A stretch of 64,000 bases of DNA, from assembly GCA_013388735.1 (NCBI GenBank), contig JACAES010000066.1, forward strand, positions 1 to 64,000. Direction: 5' to 3'. The notes beneath the pieces are model-generated. The model did no database searches. It saw nothing but the letters and a program-made list of their open reading frames with translations, and was not told the origin of the DNA. Shown piece after piece: positions 55,150-63,396 of the stretch (its first letter is position 1; each line of letters starts with the position of its first letter). This stretch comes from Chloroflexota bacterium. Its GTDB lineage: Bacteria > Chloroflexota > Anaerolineae > Aggregatilineales > Phototrophicaceae. Position numbers and translations under genes: made by a program.

Positions 55150-57710
55150 TCCCGGAGCTTAATGCCGAGGCGCAAAGCGACAAAGCCGCAGAGAAAACGC
55201 CTTTGCGCGTTCGTTTTTTTGCTTCTATGCGCCGGAATGCGCCGGTTTATGGCTTTTATCTGGCGCTGGCGGCGCTGATAACCTGGCCGCTGGTGACGGT
55301 GATGGGGACGCACTTTGCCGGGTACAGCAACGGCGACGCCCACGAGATGACGCGCCATATCTGGTGGATGCAGCGCGCGCTGTCCACCGGGCAGCCGGTC
55401 TTCTTCCAGCCGCTGCTGGGCTACCCGGACGGCCTCGAAGGCGTGATTTTGTGGTCGAACCCGCTGCAATTTTTCCCGGCCTGGCTGTTCGCCTTCATCA
55501 TGCCGCCGACCGCCGCCTACAACCTGTCTGCGCTGCTGACGCTGGCGCTCAACGGCTGGTCGGCGTATTTTCTGGCGCGCGGGCTGACCGGCAGCCGCCC
55601 TGCCGCGCTGGTGGCCGGGCTGGTCTTCATGGCCGCGCCGACCATGCAGGGGCATCTGGCGGGCGGGCATGGCGGGCTGCTGGTGCAGTGGCCGCTGCCG
55701 CTGCTGGCGTATGCGCTGCTCCGCCTGCGGGAACAGGCGTCCGACACCGGTCGCCGGCTGCCAGATGCCAGATACCAATCGTTAGACAACAGTCGTCCGT
55801 TCAAAGGCGCGGACTCGTCGCCAGACAACCGGAAACCGGAAGCCGGAAGCCGGCAACTCGCCGTCACCCTCTTTTTCGTCCTGCTGCCGCTCGGCCATAC
55901 CCTGCAACTGATCTACGCCGGGCTGCCGCTGGTCGGGCTGTTTGCGCTGACGCTGCTGGCGGAGCGGAACATACGGGCGCTGCGGCGGCTGGCGCTGGCG
56001 GTCGCGGTCGGGGGCGCGATTCTGCTGGTCTTTCTGCTGCCGGTGGCGGCGGCGACGCTCGGCACCAGCGCCTACACCGATGAAGGCGGCGGCGTGACCT
56101 ACAGCATAGACCTGCTGGCCGTCCTGACGCCCTCGTTTAACCATCCCCTGTTCGGTCAGTTCGCGTTCACGCACCGCGTTCTGGGGACGAACATCGTGGA
56201 AGGGTCGAGCTATGTGGGTTTCGTCACCGGGCTGCTGGGCGCGCTGGCCGTCTGGAAGCGCCGCGCGGCGCGGGGGTGGCTGCTGCCGGCGTTAGCGGCC
56301 TGGGGGCTGGCGCTCGGCCCGCTGCTGAAGCTGTTCGATGCGCCGCTGTCGCTGACCGCCGACGGCTACCGGACACATCTGGCGCTGCCCTGGGCGCTGG
56401 TGCAGGACTGGCCGGTGCTGAACCTGGCGCGCACGCCGGGGCGCTTTAACTTCCTGCTGGCGCTGGCGGTCAGCGTGCTGGCGGGGTACGGCGCGCAGAT
56501 CGTGCTGCGTGAACAAACACCCCCGCCCCTGAATCCCCTGTCCACAAAATATGGAAAACCTACCCTTGCAAGGCGATGGGGGACGGGGATTATAACGGCG
56601 GTGCTGGTGGCGCTGATCCTGTTTGAGTACCAGAGCTTCTGGCCGCTGCCGACCTATCCGGCGCAAATCCCGGCGGCAGTGCGCGCGCTGGCCGACCGCG
56701 AGGACGTGCGCGCCGTTTTTGATCTGCCCTGGGACAACGTGCTGGCGGCCAAAGATGCGCTCTGGCTGCAAACCGCCCACCACAAGCCGATGATCGCCGG
56801 GCAGGTTTCGCGGCGCACGCCGGTAGACCCGGCTAAACTGAGCGTCCTGCAACATACGCTGGATGCCGCCCTGCTGGATGCGGCGGGCGTGGACGTCGTG
56901 ATCGTGCATAAGCAGTATAACGCGGCGCTGGCGGCGGGCGTTCGGGAACGGCTGGGCACGCCGTTTTATGAGGATGAACGCCTGGCGCTGTACGAAGCGC
57001 CCACCCCGGACGCGCCGCCCGGTTTTGCCGCCGTCCCGGTGCAGGATGCGACCGACGGCGACCGGATTGATCTGTACCTGCACGCGCCGGAGTCCGGTTG
57101 GGCGGCGGTGGCAGGAACGCTGAACGGCGACCGGGCGGCGCGCGTGCTGCTGGACGGCCTTCCGGTGGGGAACATCGGCGCGCCGGGTTCGCTGGACGGC
57201 CTCTGGCCGCTGCCGCTGGCCGGCTATCATACGCTGGCGCTGGCGCTGGACGCGCCCTGCCCGGCGCATTTTGATGCCGAAACGCTGGCCTGCCGCGCCC
57301 TGCGCGTGCCGTCCTGGCGGGCGGCGGCTTTTTACCCGGCGGCCTTCCAGCCGGTGACGTTTGAGCGCGGCATCACGCTGGCCGGTTCGTTCATCCAGGC
57401 GGAAAAAGCGGGCGTGACGGTCGGCCTGTGGTGGCGCTTCGACCGGCCACGCAGCGATCTGGACGTGCGGTTCGTCAAGGCGCTGGACAGGGACGGCCAG
57501 CAGGCTGCCGGGCTGGACGCAACACTCGGCAGCCTGGAGGCGGGCGCGCAGCGGGTCGAAAACCTGACGCTGGCTCTGCCGCCGGGCGATTATGATGTTT
57601 TCACCGGGTGGTACGCCCATCCCGATTTGACGCGCTTCGCGGTGCTGGCGGACACAGCCCGCGCCCAGGACGGCCTGGCGTACCTGGGCAGCCTGTCCGT
57701 CGCTCGATGA
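55146..57710 (+). CDS. Large GT-C-like membrane protein
   Basis: 854 residues. About 12 membrane helices (residues 35-490) with an early acidic loop motif (YSNGDAHEMTRHIWWMQ), as in GT-C-fold lipid-linked glycosyltransferases, and a soluble C-terminal half (about 520-854). It may transfer a sugar outside the membrane. The GTG start overlaps the preceding stop; the first 27 residues look repeat-derived (AEAQSDKAAEKTPLR), so the original start may be ATG 55227. Two further repeat-derived inserts are at about residues 197-235 and 456-482. Confidence 0.75.
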   Translation: MIPELNAEAQSDKAAEKTPLRVRFFASMRRNAPVYGFYLALAALITWPLVTVMGTHFAGYSNGDAHEMTRHIWWMQRALSTGQPVFFQPLLGYPDGLEGVILWSNPLQFFPAWLFAFIMPPTAAYNLSALLTLALNGWSAYFLARGLTGSRPAALVAGLVFMAAPTMQGHLAGGHGGLLVQWPLPLLAYALLRLREQASDTGRRLPDARYQSLDNSRPFKGADSSPDNRKPEAGSRQLAVTLFFVLLPLGHTLQLIYAGLPLVGLFALTLLAERNIRALRRLALAVAVGGAILLVFLLPVAAATLGTSAYTDEGGGVTYSIDLLAVLTPSFNHPLFGQFAFTHRVLGTNIVEGSSYVGFVTGLLGALAVWKRRAARGWLLPALAAWGLALGPLLKLFDAPLSLTADGYRTHLALPWALVQDWPVLNLARTPGRFNFLLALAVSVLAGYGAQIVLREQTPPPLNPLSTKYGKPTLARRWGTGIITAVLVALILFEYQSFWPLPTYPAQIPAAVRALADREDVRAVFDLPWDNVLAAKDALWLQTAHHKPMIAGQVSRRTPVDPAKLSVLQHTLDAALLDAAGVDVVIVHKQYNAALAAGVRERLGTPFYEDERLALYEAPTPDAPPGFAAVPVQDATDGDRIDLYLHAPESGWAAVAGTLNGDRAARVLLDGLPVGNIGAPGSLDGLWPLPLAGYHTLALALDAPCPAHFDAETLACRALRVPSWRAAAFYPAAFQPVTFERGITLAGSFIQAEKAGVTVGLWWRFDRPRSDLDVRFVKALDRDGQQAAGLDATLGSLEAGAQRVENLTLALPPGDYDVFTGWYAHPDLTRFAVLADTARAQDGLAYLGSLSVAR

Positions 57711-58041
57711 CACCTATTTCCTATATTACGCGCCGCTGTTGCGCCTTACAATATGGATGAAGTAAAGAAAGGCGCGCTGTGTAATAACCGCAGCCCGCCT
57801 GAAGCGCCAGACAGAAATCCTGACCGGCTCGACCCCCCCGGTTCGAGTCACTATCCCCTGAGTAGGCTGTGCAAGTCAGCCGCTCCCCCTTTTCCCGCGC
57901 GCTATCCCGGACATGTGGCGCGCGGGCATTCCATTCACGAGCCGCTCTCCGATGAGCCGGCTCTTTTTTGTTTCCGCGCCGGAATTTGTACAATAGAGTT
58001 CATGACCGAACGGGAGTCCGAAAACTGATGAGGATTGAACC
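57711..58041 (+). other. Non-coding gap with hairpins and a terminator
   Basis: No gene is evident in 331 bases. It contains CCCGCGCG/CGCGCGGG arms (about 57895-57926) and a terminator at 57939-57969 (GAGCCG with CGGCTC, then TTTTTT). A TACAAT box lies near 57988-57993, before the next gene. The segment 57775-57905 looks structured (ACCGG/CCGGT and CTCGA/TCGAG pairs), but I recognise no known RNA family. Confidence 0.45.
57939..57969 (+). terminator. Intrinsic terminator
   Basis: GAGCCG (57939-57944) pairs with CGGCTC (57958-57963), followed by TTTTTT (57964-57969). It ends either the upstream operon or a small RNA. Confidence 0.75.
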
Positions 58042-58578
58042 ATGCGTGATGATGATACGCGGATGTTCGTGAGCGCGTCGGCGGGGGTGGGCGCGCTGCT
58101 GCTGGCGATTAATAACGTGGTGCGCGCCGCGCCCTGGCGCGACTGGTGGGTGGCGGCGGCGCTGCTGATCGTGGCGGTGGCGGCGGCGCTGTGGCCCCGA
58201 CGGGCAGCGCGGACGGTCTCCGCCCCTGTTCCGGTGGAAGAAGCTGCGGCTTCGCCGGTGGTGGCTGAGCAAGACCGCACGGCTCCGCCGGTGGTGGCGG
58301 CTGAGGAAAGCGCGCCCCCGGCCGAAGCCGACGATCTGAAGATCATCGAGGGTATCGGCCCCAAGATCGCGGCGGCGCTGGAGAAGGCGGGTATCAGCAC
58401 CTTTGCCCGGCTGGCCGCTGCCACCCAGGCCGACCTGGAAGCGGCCATCCACGCGGCGGGCATCAGCTTCGCGCCCAGCCTGCCCACCTGGGCGGAGCAG
58501 GCGCGTTTTGCCGCGCGCGGCGATTGGGACGGCCTGAAGGCGCTTCAGGAATCGCTGACCGCCGGACGGCGCAAGTAA
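58042..58578 (+). CDS. Membrane protein with helix-hairpin-helix domain
   Basis: 178 residues. Two hydrophobic segments in the first 55 residues, a linker rich in Ala, Pro and Val (about 60-100), then a helix-hairpin-helix fold: IIEGIGPKIAAALEKAGIST and a second hairpin. This domain, common at the end of bacterial membrane or ribosomal proteins, often binds nucleic acid non-specifically or mediates protein contacts. Function unknown. ATG 58042. Confidence 0.75.
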   Translation: MRDDDTRMFVSASAGVGALLLAINNVVRAAPWRDWWVAAALLIVAVAAALWPRRAARTVSAPVPVEEAAASPVVAEQDRTAPPVVAAEESAPPAEADDLKIIEGIGPKIAAALEKAGISTFARLAAATQADLEAAIHAAGISFAPSLPTWAEQARFAARGDWDGLKALQESLTAGRRK

Positions 58579-58579
58579 A

Positions 58580-58647
58580 AACCCGAACTGCTGTTATCAT
58601 CGGCCTACCCGAAGGCCGCCTGTGTTATCGGGCGGTCTGTTCGGGTT
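58580..58647 (+). promoter_or_regulatory. Structured leader before hyuA-like gene
   Basis: The outer stem AACCCGAAC (58580-58588) pairs with GTTCGGGTT (58639-58647). Inside are two hairpins that share bases and exclude each other: CGGCCT/AGGCCG (58601-58618) and CCGCC/GGCGG (58616-58635). It may be a terminator or a switch. Confidence 0.45.
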
Positions 58648-58671
58648 GTGTTTGTCTGAAGGGAGAAACGG

Positions 58672-60696
58672 ATGAGCGGTCATGGCGTGGTCGGGGTGGA
58701 CATCGGCGGCACGTTCACCGATCTGGTGATGAGCGTGGATGGCCGCCTGGAAATTCACAAGCTGCTCAGCACCCCGCGCGACCCCGCCCAGGCCATGCTG
58801 GACGGCCTGGAAGCTATCACGCCGGGCGGACTGGCGGCGCTGCGGCGCGTCTCGCACGGCTCGACGGTGGCGACCAATGCCATCCTGGAGCGTAAGGGCG
58901 CGCGGACGGCCTTCATCACCACTCAGGGCTTCCGCGATCTGCTGTTCATCGGGCGGCAGAATCGCCCGGCGCTGTACGCGCTTCAACCGCAGCTTCCGCC
59001 GCCGCTGATTCCGCGCCGCTGGTGTTACGAAGTCCCCGAACGGCTGGACTACACCGGCGCGGTGCTGAAGCCGCTCGATGCCGCCGCGCTGGACGCGGTA
59101 TTGGACGACATGGCCGGGCAGGGCATCGAAGCCGCCGCCGTGTGTTTCCTGTACAGCTACCTCAACCCGGCGCACGAACAGGCCGTCCGGGCGCGGATTT
59201 TGCAGCGCGGCCTGCTGCGCGAAGACCAGATCGCGCTGTCGTGCGAGGTGCTGCCGGAGTTCCGCGAATACGAACGCGCCAGCACCGTCACGCTGGACGC
59301 CTACGTGCGCCCGGTGATGAGCCGCTATCTGAGCCAGGTCGAAAGCCGCCTGCCGGACGGCTGCGCCCTGCGCATGATGAAGTCCGACGGGGGCGTGATG
59401 AGCGCGGAACGGGCGCGCCGGCAGGCCGTCCAGACCGCCCTCAGCGGCCCGGCGGCGGGCGTGATCGGCGCGCATTATCTGGCCAAGCTGGCCGGTTATG
59501 ACCACCTCATCACGCTGGACATCGGCGGCACCTCCACCGACGTGGCGGTGTGTCCCGGCCAGCCGGTTTTGCGCCCGCAGTCGGAGATTGACGGCCTGCC
59601 GCTGCGAATTCGCCTGCTGGACATCGAAACCATCGGCGCCGGCGGCGGCTCGATTGCCCAGCTGGACGCCGGCGGCGCGCTGCGGGTGGGGCCGGAAAGC
59701 GCCGGCGCCGACCCCGGCCCGCTCATCTACGGGCGCGGCGGCCAGCAGGTGACGGTCAGCGACGCCAACGCCATCCTGGGGCGGCTGGACGCCGGTCACT
59801 TCCTGGGCGGGCGGCTGTCGCTTGACCTGGACGCGGCGCAGGCAGCGCTGGAAGACCTGGCGCGCGCCATGAACAGCACCATCGAGGCGGCGGCGATGGG
59901 CATCGTCCGGGTCGCCAATACCAGCATCAACCGGGCGCTGCGGCGCGTGTCGGTGGCGCGGGGGTACGACCCGCGTGATTTTACGCTGGTGGCCTTTGGC
60001 GGCGCGGGGCCGCTGCACGCCTGCGAAGTGGCCGAAAGCCTGGATATTCGGCGCGTGCTGGTGCCGCGTTACCCCGGCGTATTGTGCGCCTTCGGGCTGC
60101 TGGCGGCGGACGTGATGCTGGATTACAGCCGGTCAGTGCCGGGCATCGTGGATGAAAACACGCCCGCGCGCCTGGAGTCGCTGCTGGCCGACCTGATGGC
60201 GTTGGCGCGCGCCGATTTGCAGCGCGAGGGCATCCCGGAAGCGTTGATGGCCTTTTTGCCGCGGCTGGATATGCGCTACCAGGGGCAGGCTTACGAACTG
60301 AGCGTGCCACTGACCCCCGCCGGGGATCGCCGCCCGTCCGCTTTGATCGAACAGTATCACGAGGCCCACCGCCGCGCTTACGGCCACGCCATGCCGGGTC
60401 GGGCGGTCGAGGTGGTGAGTCTGCGTTTGCAGGCGGTCGGCACGGTCGAGAAGCCGGTATTGGAAGCAGAGACCGCAGAGGCGCAGCGCGCCGCCCCCCA
60501 GCCTGGTTTATTGGGTCACAAAGCCGCCGCCGGTGGACTGACTCTGGCGCTGTACGAGCGCGAGGCGCTGCCGCCGGGGATGTACTTCGACGGCCCGGCG
60601 CTGGTTTTCCAGATGGACAGCACCGTGTATATCGCGCCGGGCTGGTCGGCGCAGGTGGACGGCTATCGGAATCTGATTGTGAGTCGTGAAAAGTGA
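58672..60696 (+). CDS. Hydantoinase/oxoprolinase family protein (HyuA-like)
   Basis: 674 residues. The N-terminal Hydant_A_N domain has GVDIGGTFTDLVMSV, and the main ATP-binding part has ITLDIGGTSTDVAVCPGQP. The subunit is ATP-dependent and acts on 5-oxoproline, N-methylhydantoin or acetone-type substrates, usually with a HyuB partner. No hyuB is next to it. ATG 58672 follows GGGAGAAA. The region near residue 600 looks repeat-like. Substrate unknown. Confidence 0.9.
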   Translation: MSGHGVVGVDIGGTFTDLVMSVDGRLEIHKLLSTPRDPAQAMLDGLEAITPGGLAALRRVSHGSTVATNAILERKGARTAFITTQGFRDLLFIGRQNRPALYALQPQLPPPLIPRRWCYEVPERLDYTGAVLKPLDAAALDAVLDDMAGQGIEAAAVCFLYSYLNPAHEQAVRARILQRGLLREDQIALSCEVLPEFREYERASTVTLDAYVRPVMSRYLSQVESRLPDGCALRMMKSDGGVMSAERARRQAVQTALSGPAAGVIGAHYLAKLAGYDHLITLDIGGTSTDVAVCPGQPVLRPQSEIDGLPLRIRLLDIETIGAGGGSIAQLDAGGALRVGPESAGADPGPLIYGRGGQQVTVSDANAILGRLDAGHFLGGRLSLDLDAAQAALEDLARAMNSTIEAAAMGIVRVANTSINRALRRVSVARGYDPRDFTLVAFGGAGPLHACEVAESLDIRRVLVPRYPGVLCAFGLLAADVMLDYSRSVPGIVDENTPARLESLLADLMALARADLQREGIPEALMAFLPRLDMRYQGQAYELSVPLTPAGDRRPSALIEQYHEAHRRAYGHAMPGRAVEVVSLRLQAVGTVEKPVLEAETAEAQRAAPQPGLLGHKAAAGGLTLALYEREALPPGMYFDGPALVFQMDSTVYIAPGWSAQVDGYRNLIVSREK

Positions 60697-60704
60697 GACA
60701 CTGC

Positions 60705-61391
60705 CTAAACCAGATCGAATTCTGCCGGGGTGCAGACGCGCAGCGTCCCGGCCAGTTCGTGACCGATGACGCGCGGCTCGCCCGCTACCCGAAGCTGAAT
60801 CGGTCCGTTAAACGGCGCGCGTTCGACCACCTGGAAGCGCACGCCCGGCTTTAAATCCAGCGACCCCAGGTAGAGCAGTTTGTTTTCGTCATGCGTGCTG
60901 ACCCGGCTGATGACCAGTTCATCCCCTGGTCGAACTTCGTTGAGCGGGAAATCCTTCACGCGCGGCATGATGCCGTCCGCACTGGGGATCGGTTCGCCAT
61001 GCGGGCAGCGGCGGGGATTGCCGGCCATTTCCGCCATGCGTTCCACTACCGCCGCACTGACCACCGCGCCCAGCCGGTCGGCGCTGTCGTGGACTTCATG
61101 CCAGCCGAACTGCATCACATCCACCAGAAACCGCTCCACCAGTCGGTGACGGCGAATCGAAATCAGCGCCTCGCGCTCGCCCGCTGGCGTCAGGCAGATG
61201 CCGCGATAGGGTTCGTGTTCCAGATAACCGGCTTCTTTAAGCCGCTGCACCATGCGCGTCACCGCCGGAGCGGAGACGTGCAGCACATCGGCCAGCGCCG
61301 AAGTCGAAATATAGGGGTTGTCTTCATCCTGGTAGTAAGCCAGCCGATACGCTTCCGCCAGGTACTCCTGCATCGCGGCGCTTGCGCCCAT
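60705..61391 (-). CDS. DtxR/MntR-family metal-dependent regulator
   Basis: 228 residues. N-terminal winged helix (YISTSALADVLHVSAPAVTRMVQRL), dimerisation/metal domain with HxxxE-like ligands (HEVHDSADRLGAVVS, CPHGEPIP) and a C-terminal FeoA/SH3-like domain (about 155-225). Such regulators respond to Fe2+ or Mn2+ and repress uptake genes. It may regulate itself through the motif at 61467-61480. A promoter TTGCGA-18-TATATT is readable on the minus strand. Confidence 0.93.
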   Translation of the reverse strand: MGASAAMQEYLAEAYRLAYYQDEDNPYISTSALADVLHVSAPAVTRMVQRLKEAGYLEHEPYRGICLTPAGEREALISIRRHRLVERFLVDVMQFGWHEVHDSADRLGAVVSAAVVERMAEMAGNPRRCPHGEPIPSADGIMPRVKDFPLNEVRPGDELVISRVSTHDENKLLYLGSLDLKPGVRFQVVERAPFNGPIQLRVAGEPRVIGHELAGTLRVCTPAEFDLV

Positions 61392-61466
61392 CCACGCTTG
61401 CCTTTGGTACGACCTCGAATTTCAATTACCAACGTCATAAATATAGCCGAAATCCTGCCGGTTTCG

Positions 61467-61480
61467 CAAGAGTTAACTTT
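61467..61480 (-). promoter_or_regulatory. 14-bp motif shared with the MFS leader
   Basis: CAAGAGTTAACTTT, identical to 44496-44509. It overlaps the upstream edge of the -35 region of the regulator gene. A related AGTTGACT follows at about 61483. Confidence 0.4.
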
Positions 61481-61500
61481 TGAGTTGACTGTGGGTGCGT

Positions 61501-63333
61501 TTACGGCGCGGGCAGCGTCAGCAGGTAACGCTCCAGCGCGTGAATGTCCTCCATCGGGACGGTGAACACGAGCTGGTGTTTGCCCGGCAGCATGAACACA
61601 TCGGACAGGGTGGCCGCTCGCCCATCATGAAAGTACGGGGCGCTCAGCCACAGCCAGCGCAGCGACGGCACGTCAAATTCGCTGCCCTGTTTTTCCGGCG
61701 GGGCGCCGCCGGTGCCGACATCGTTTTTACCCTGATTGGTGGCCGCCGCGCCCGCGTGGCAGTCCGCGCAGCCGCGCTCGGCAAAAACCGCCGCGCCGCG
61801 CTCCACCAGCGCCGGGTCGGCGTCTGCCGGGCTGGCCGGGCCGTTCAGCGAGGCCAGGTAACTCGCCAGGATGTCCAGGTCAAGCGACAGCCCGGCGTGC
61901 GGGTCGCCCAGCGGGGGGTTCACCGCCGCGCCTTCGATCAGACCGGTCCCGGCTTGCAGGCTGCGAATCTTCAGTTCGACATCGTGCAATTCGTCCCACG
62001 TCCCCGACCAGTTGTAGGGCGCGGTTTCCTTCAACCCGTACAGCACCGGCGTATTACGCGGCCCATCGGCAAAACCGCGCCAGACGCGGCCATCGGACAG
62101 GCCGTCGAAGTGGCAGTTGCCGCAGCTGACCCAGTTATCGGCGCTCAGGCGCGGGTTGGCGGCGGTGTAAAAATACTGCGCCCCCAGCAGAATATCCACC
62201 GGGATGGTCAGGTTGCTGATCGGCAGTTCGTCAATTACTTCCAGGCTGCCGGTCTGCGCGACCGTCAGCGTGCCTTCCAGGGCGTTGTGGATGAACAGCA
62301 GCGTATTATCCCGATTGAGCAGGATGCCGCGCGGGTTGGAATCGACTTCAATCGTGCCGCGTGTCTCGTTTTTGCCCAGGTCATACACGGTGACGTTGTT
62401 GCTGCCGGCGTTGGCGATATACAGCCGGTTCTGGAAGCGGTCAAGCGCCAGCGCGAACGGCATGTTCACCGGGCGGTCTATGGCGTCCAGGTTGATGCGG
62501 CTGCCGCGTTCCAGGCTGAGGCCGCGTAAATCCATCGTATTGACGACCGGAAAAACAACCGTATCGAAGGTGAGGTTGGTATTCTGGGCGTTGCTGCGCG
62601 TCTGCGGCAGATAGGCGATGCCGCGCGTCACATCCAGTTCGACCGCCTGCGATAACCCGGTATCCACGCCGGTCGAGGCGGTATCCACCACGCGCCCTTG
62701 CGGCAGATAAACCAGGCTCACGTCGCCGCTCCAGAAATGGGTCACATACAGAAAATCCTCCCACAGCGCCAGGCCGGTCGGGAAATCCGGCGTTGAGATG
62801 CGCCCGACCACCTGCCGCGCAGCCAGGTCTACGACGGCGATCTGGTCGCTGGCCTGGAGCGAAACGTAGGCGAGGTTGTTGTTCCCGATCACGACCGCAT
62901 AGGGGAAAACGCCATCCAGCGGAATGGTCGCCACCACTTCCTGAGCGATGATGTCCACCAGCGAAAGCGTGCCGTCCTGCCGGTTGGTCACTACCGCCAG
63001 CGCGCCGTCGTCGGTCAGCGCCACCGAGCGCGGGTCCTGGCCGACGGCGATCTCCGCCACTAGTTGACGCTGGGTGGGCAGGACGATGGAAATGGTGTTA
63101 TTAAGCATGTTGGCGGCCACCAGCGTCCGGTTATCGCGGCTGAGGGCGATGGTGTTGGAACTGGCAAGCCGACCGCGCGGGTCGGGCAGGGCATACAGCG
63201 GCAGCGGCGTAGGCGTCCCGCTGCGCTGCTGGGCGGCTGCCGGGCGGGCGGCCAGGGTGACCAGCAGCAGACTGGCGGCCAGGATAGCGTGGACGAGAAA
63301 GGGCTGCCGGCGATAACGTTTACGTTCGAGCAT
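61501..63333 (-). CDS. Secreted beta-propeller c-type cytochrome
   Basis: 610 residues. Signal peptide, then a YVTN-type propeller (about 50-400; repeats such as VALTDDGALAVVTNRQDGTLS), then a di-haem MauG/CcpA-like region with two CxxCH sites: CGNCH and CADCH. It probably transfers electrons or acts as a peroxidase outside the membrane. ATG 63333 fits the AAGG site; a TTG at 63342 lies nine bases upstream. The following gene on this strand begins off the right edge and ends at 63397, so the two may be one operon. Confidence 0.85.
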   Translation of the reverse strand: MLERKRYRRQPFLVHAILAASLLLVTLAARPAAAQQRSGTPTPLPLYALPDPRGRLASSNTIALSRDNRTLVAANMLNNTISIVLPTQRQLVAEIAVGQDPRSVALTDDGALAVVTNRQDGTLSLVDIIAQEVVATIPLDGVFPYAVVIGNNNLAYVSLQASDQIAVVDLAARQVVGRISTPDFPTGLALWEDFLYVTHFWSGDVSLVYLPQGRVVDTASTGVDTGLSQAVELDVTRGIAYLPQTRSNAQNTNLTFDTVVFPVVNTMDLRGLSLERGSRINLDAIDRPVNMPFALALDRFQNRLYIANAGSNNVTVYDLGKNETRGTIEVDSNPRGILLNRDNTLLFIHNALEGTLTVAQTGSLEVIDELPISNLTIPVDILLGAQYFYTAANPRLSADNWVSCGNCHFDGLSDGRVWRGFADGPRNTPVLYGLKETAPYNWSGTWDELHDVELKIRSLQAGTGLIEGAAVNPPLGDPHAGLSLDLDILASYLASLNGPASPADADPALVERGAAVFAERGCADCHAGAAATNQGKNDVGTGGAPPEKQGSEFDVPSLRWLWLSAPYFHDGRAATLSDVFMLPGKHQLVFTVPMEDIHALERYLLTLPAP

Positions 63334-63396
63334 GAATTCCAACCTTCGCCGCCGGGGCTTAAACCGGCGGCTGAGTGCTAATGGCGAAAGGTTAAA

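Noticed and set aside
57830-57860. Possible tRNA T-arm (GGTTCGAGTC)
   Set aside because: No matching acceptor stem, D-arm or anticodon arm can be folded around it.
58597-60018. 473-residue minus-strand open frame opposite the hydantoinase gene
   Set aside because: It is His/Arg-rich shadow sequence without domain motifs.
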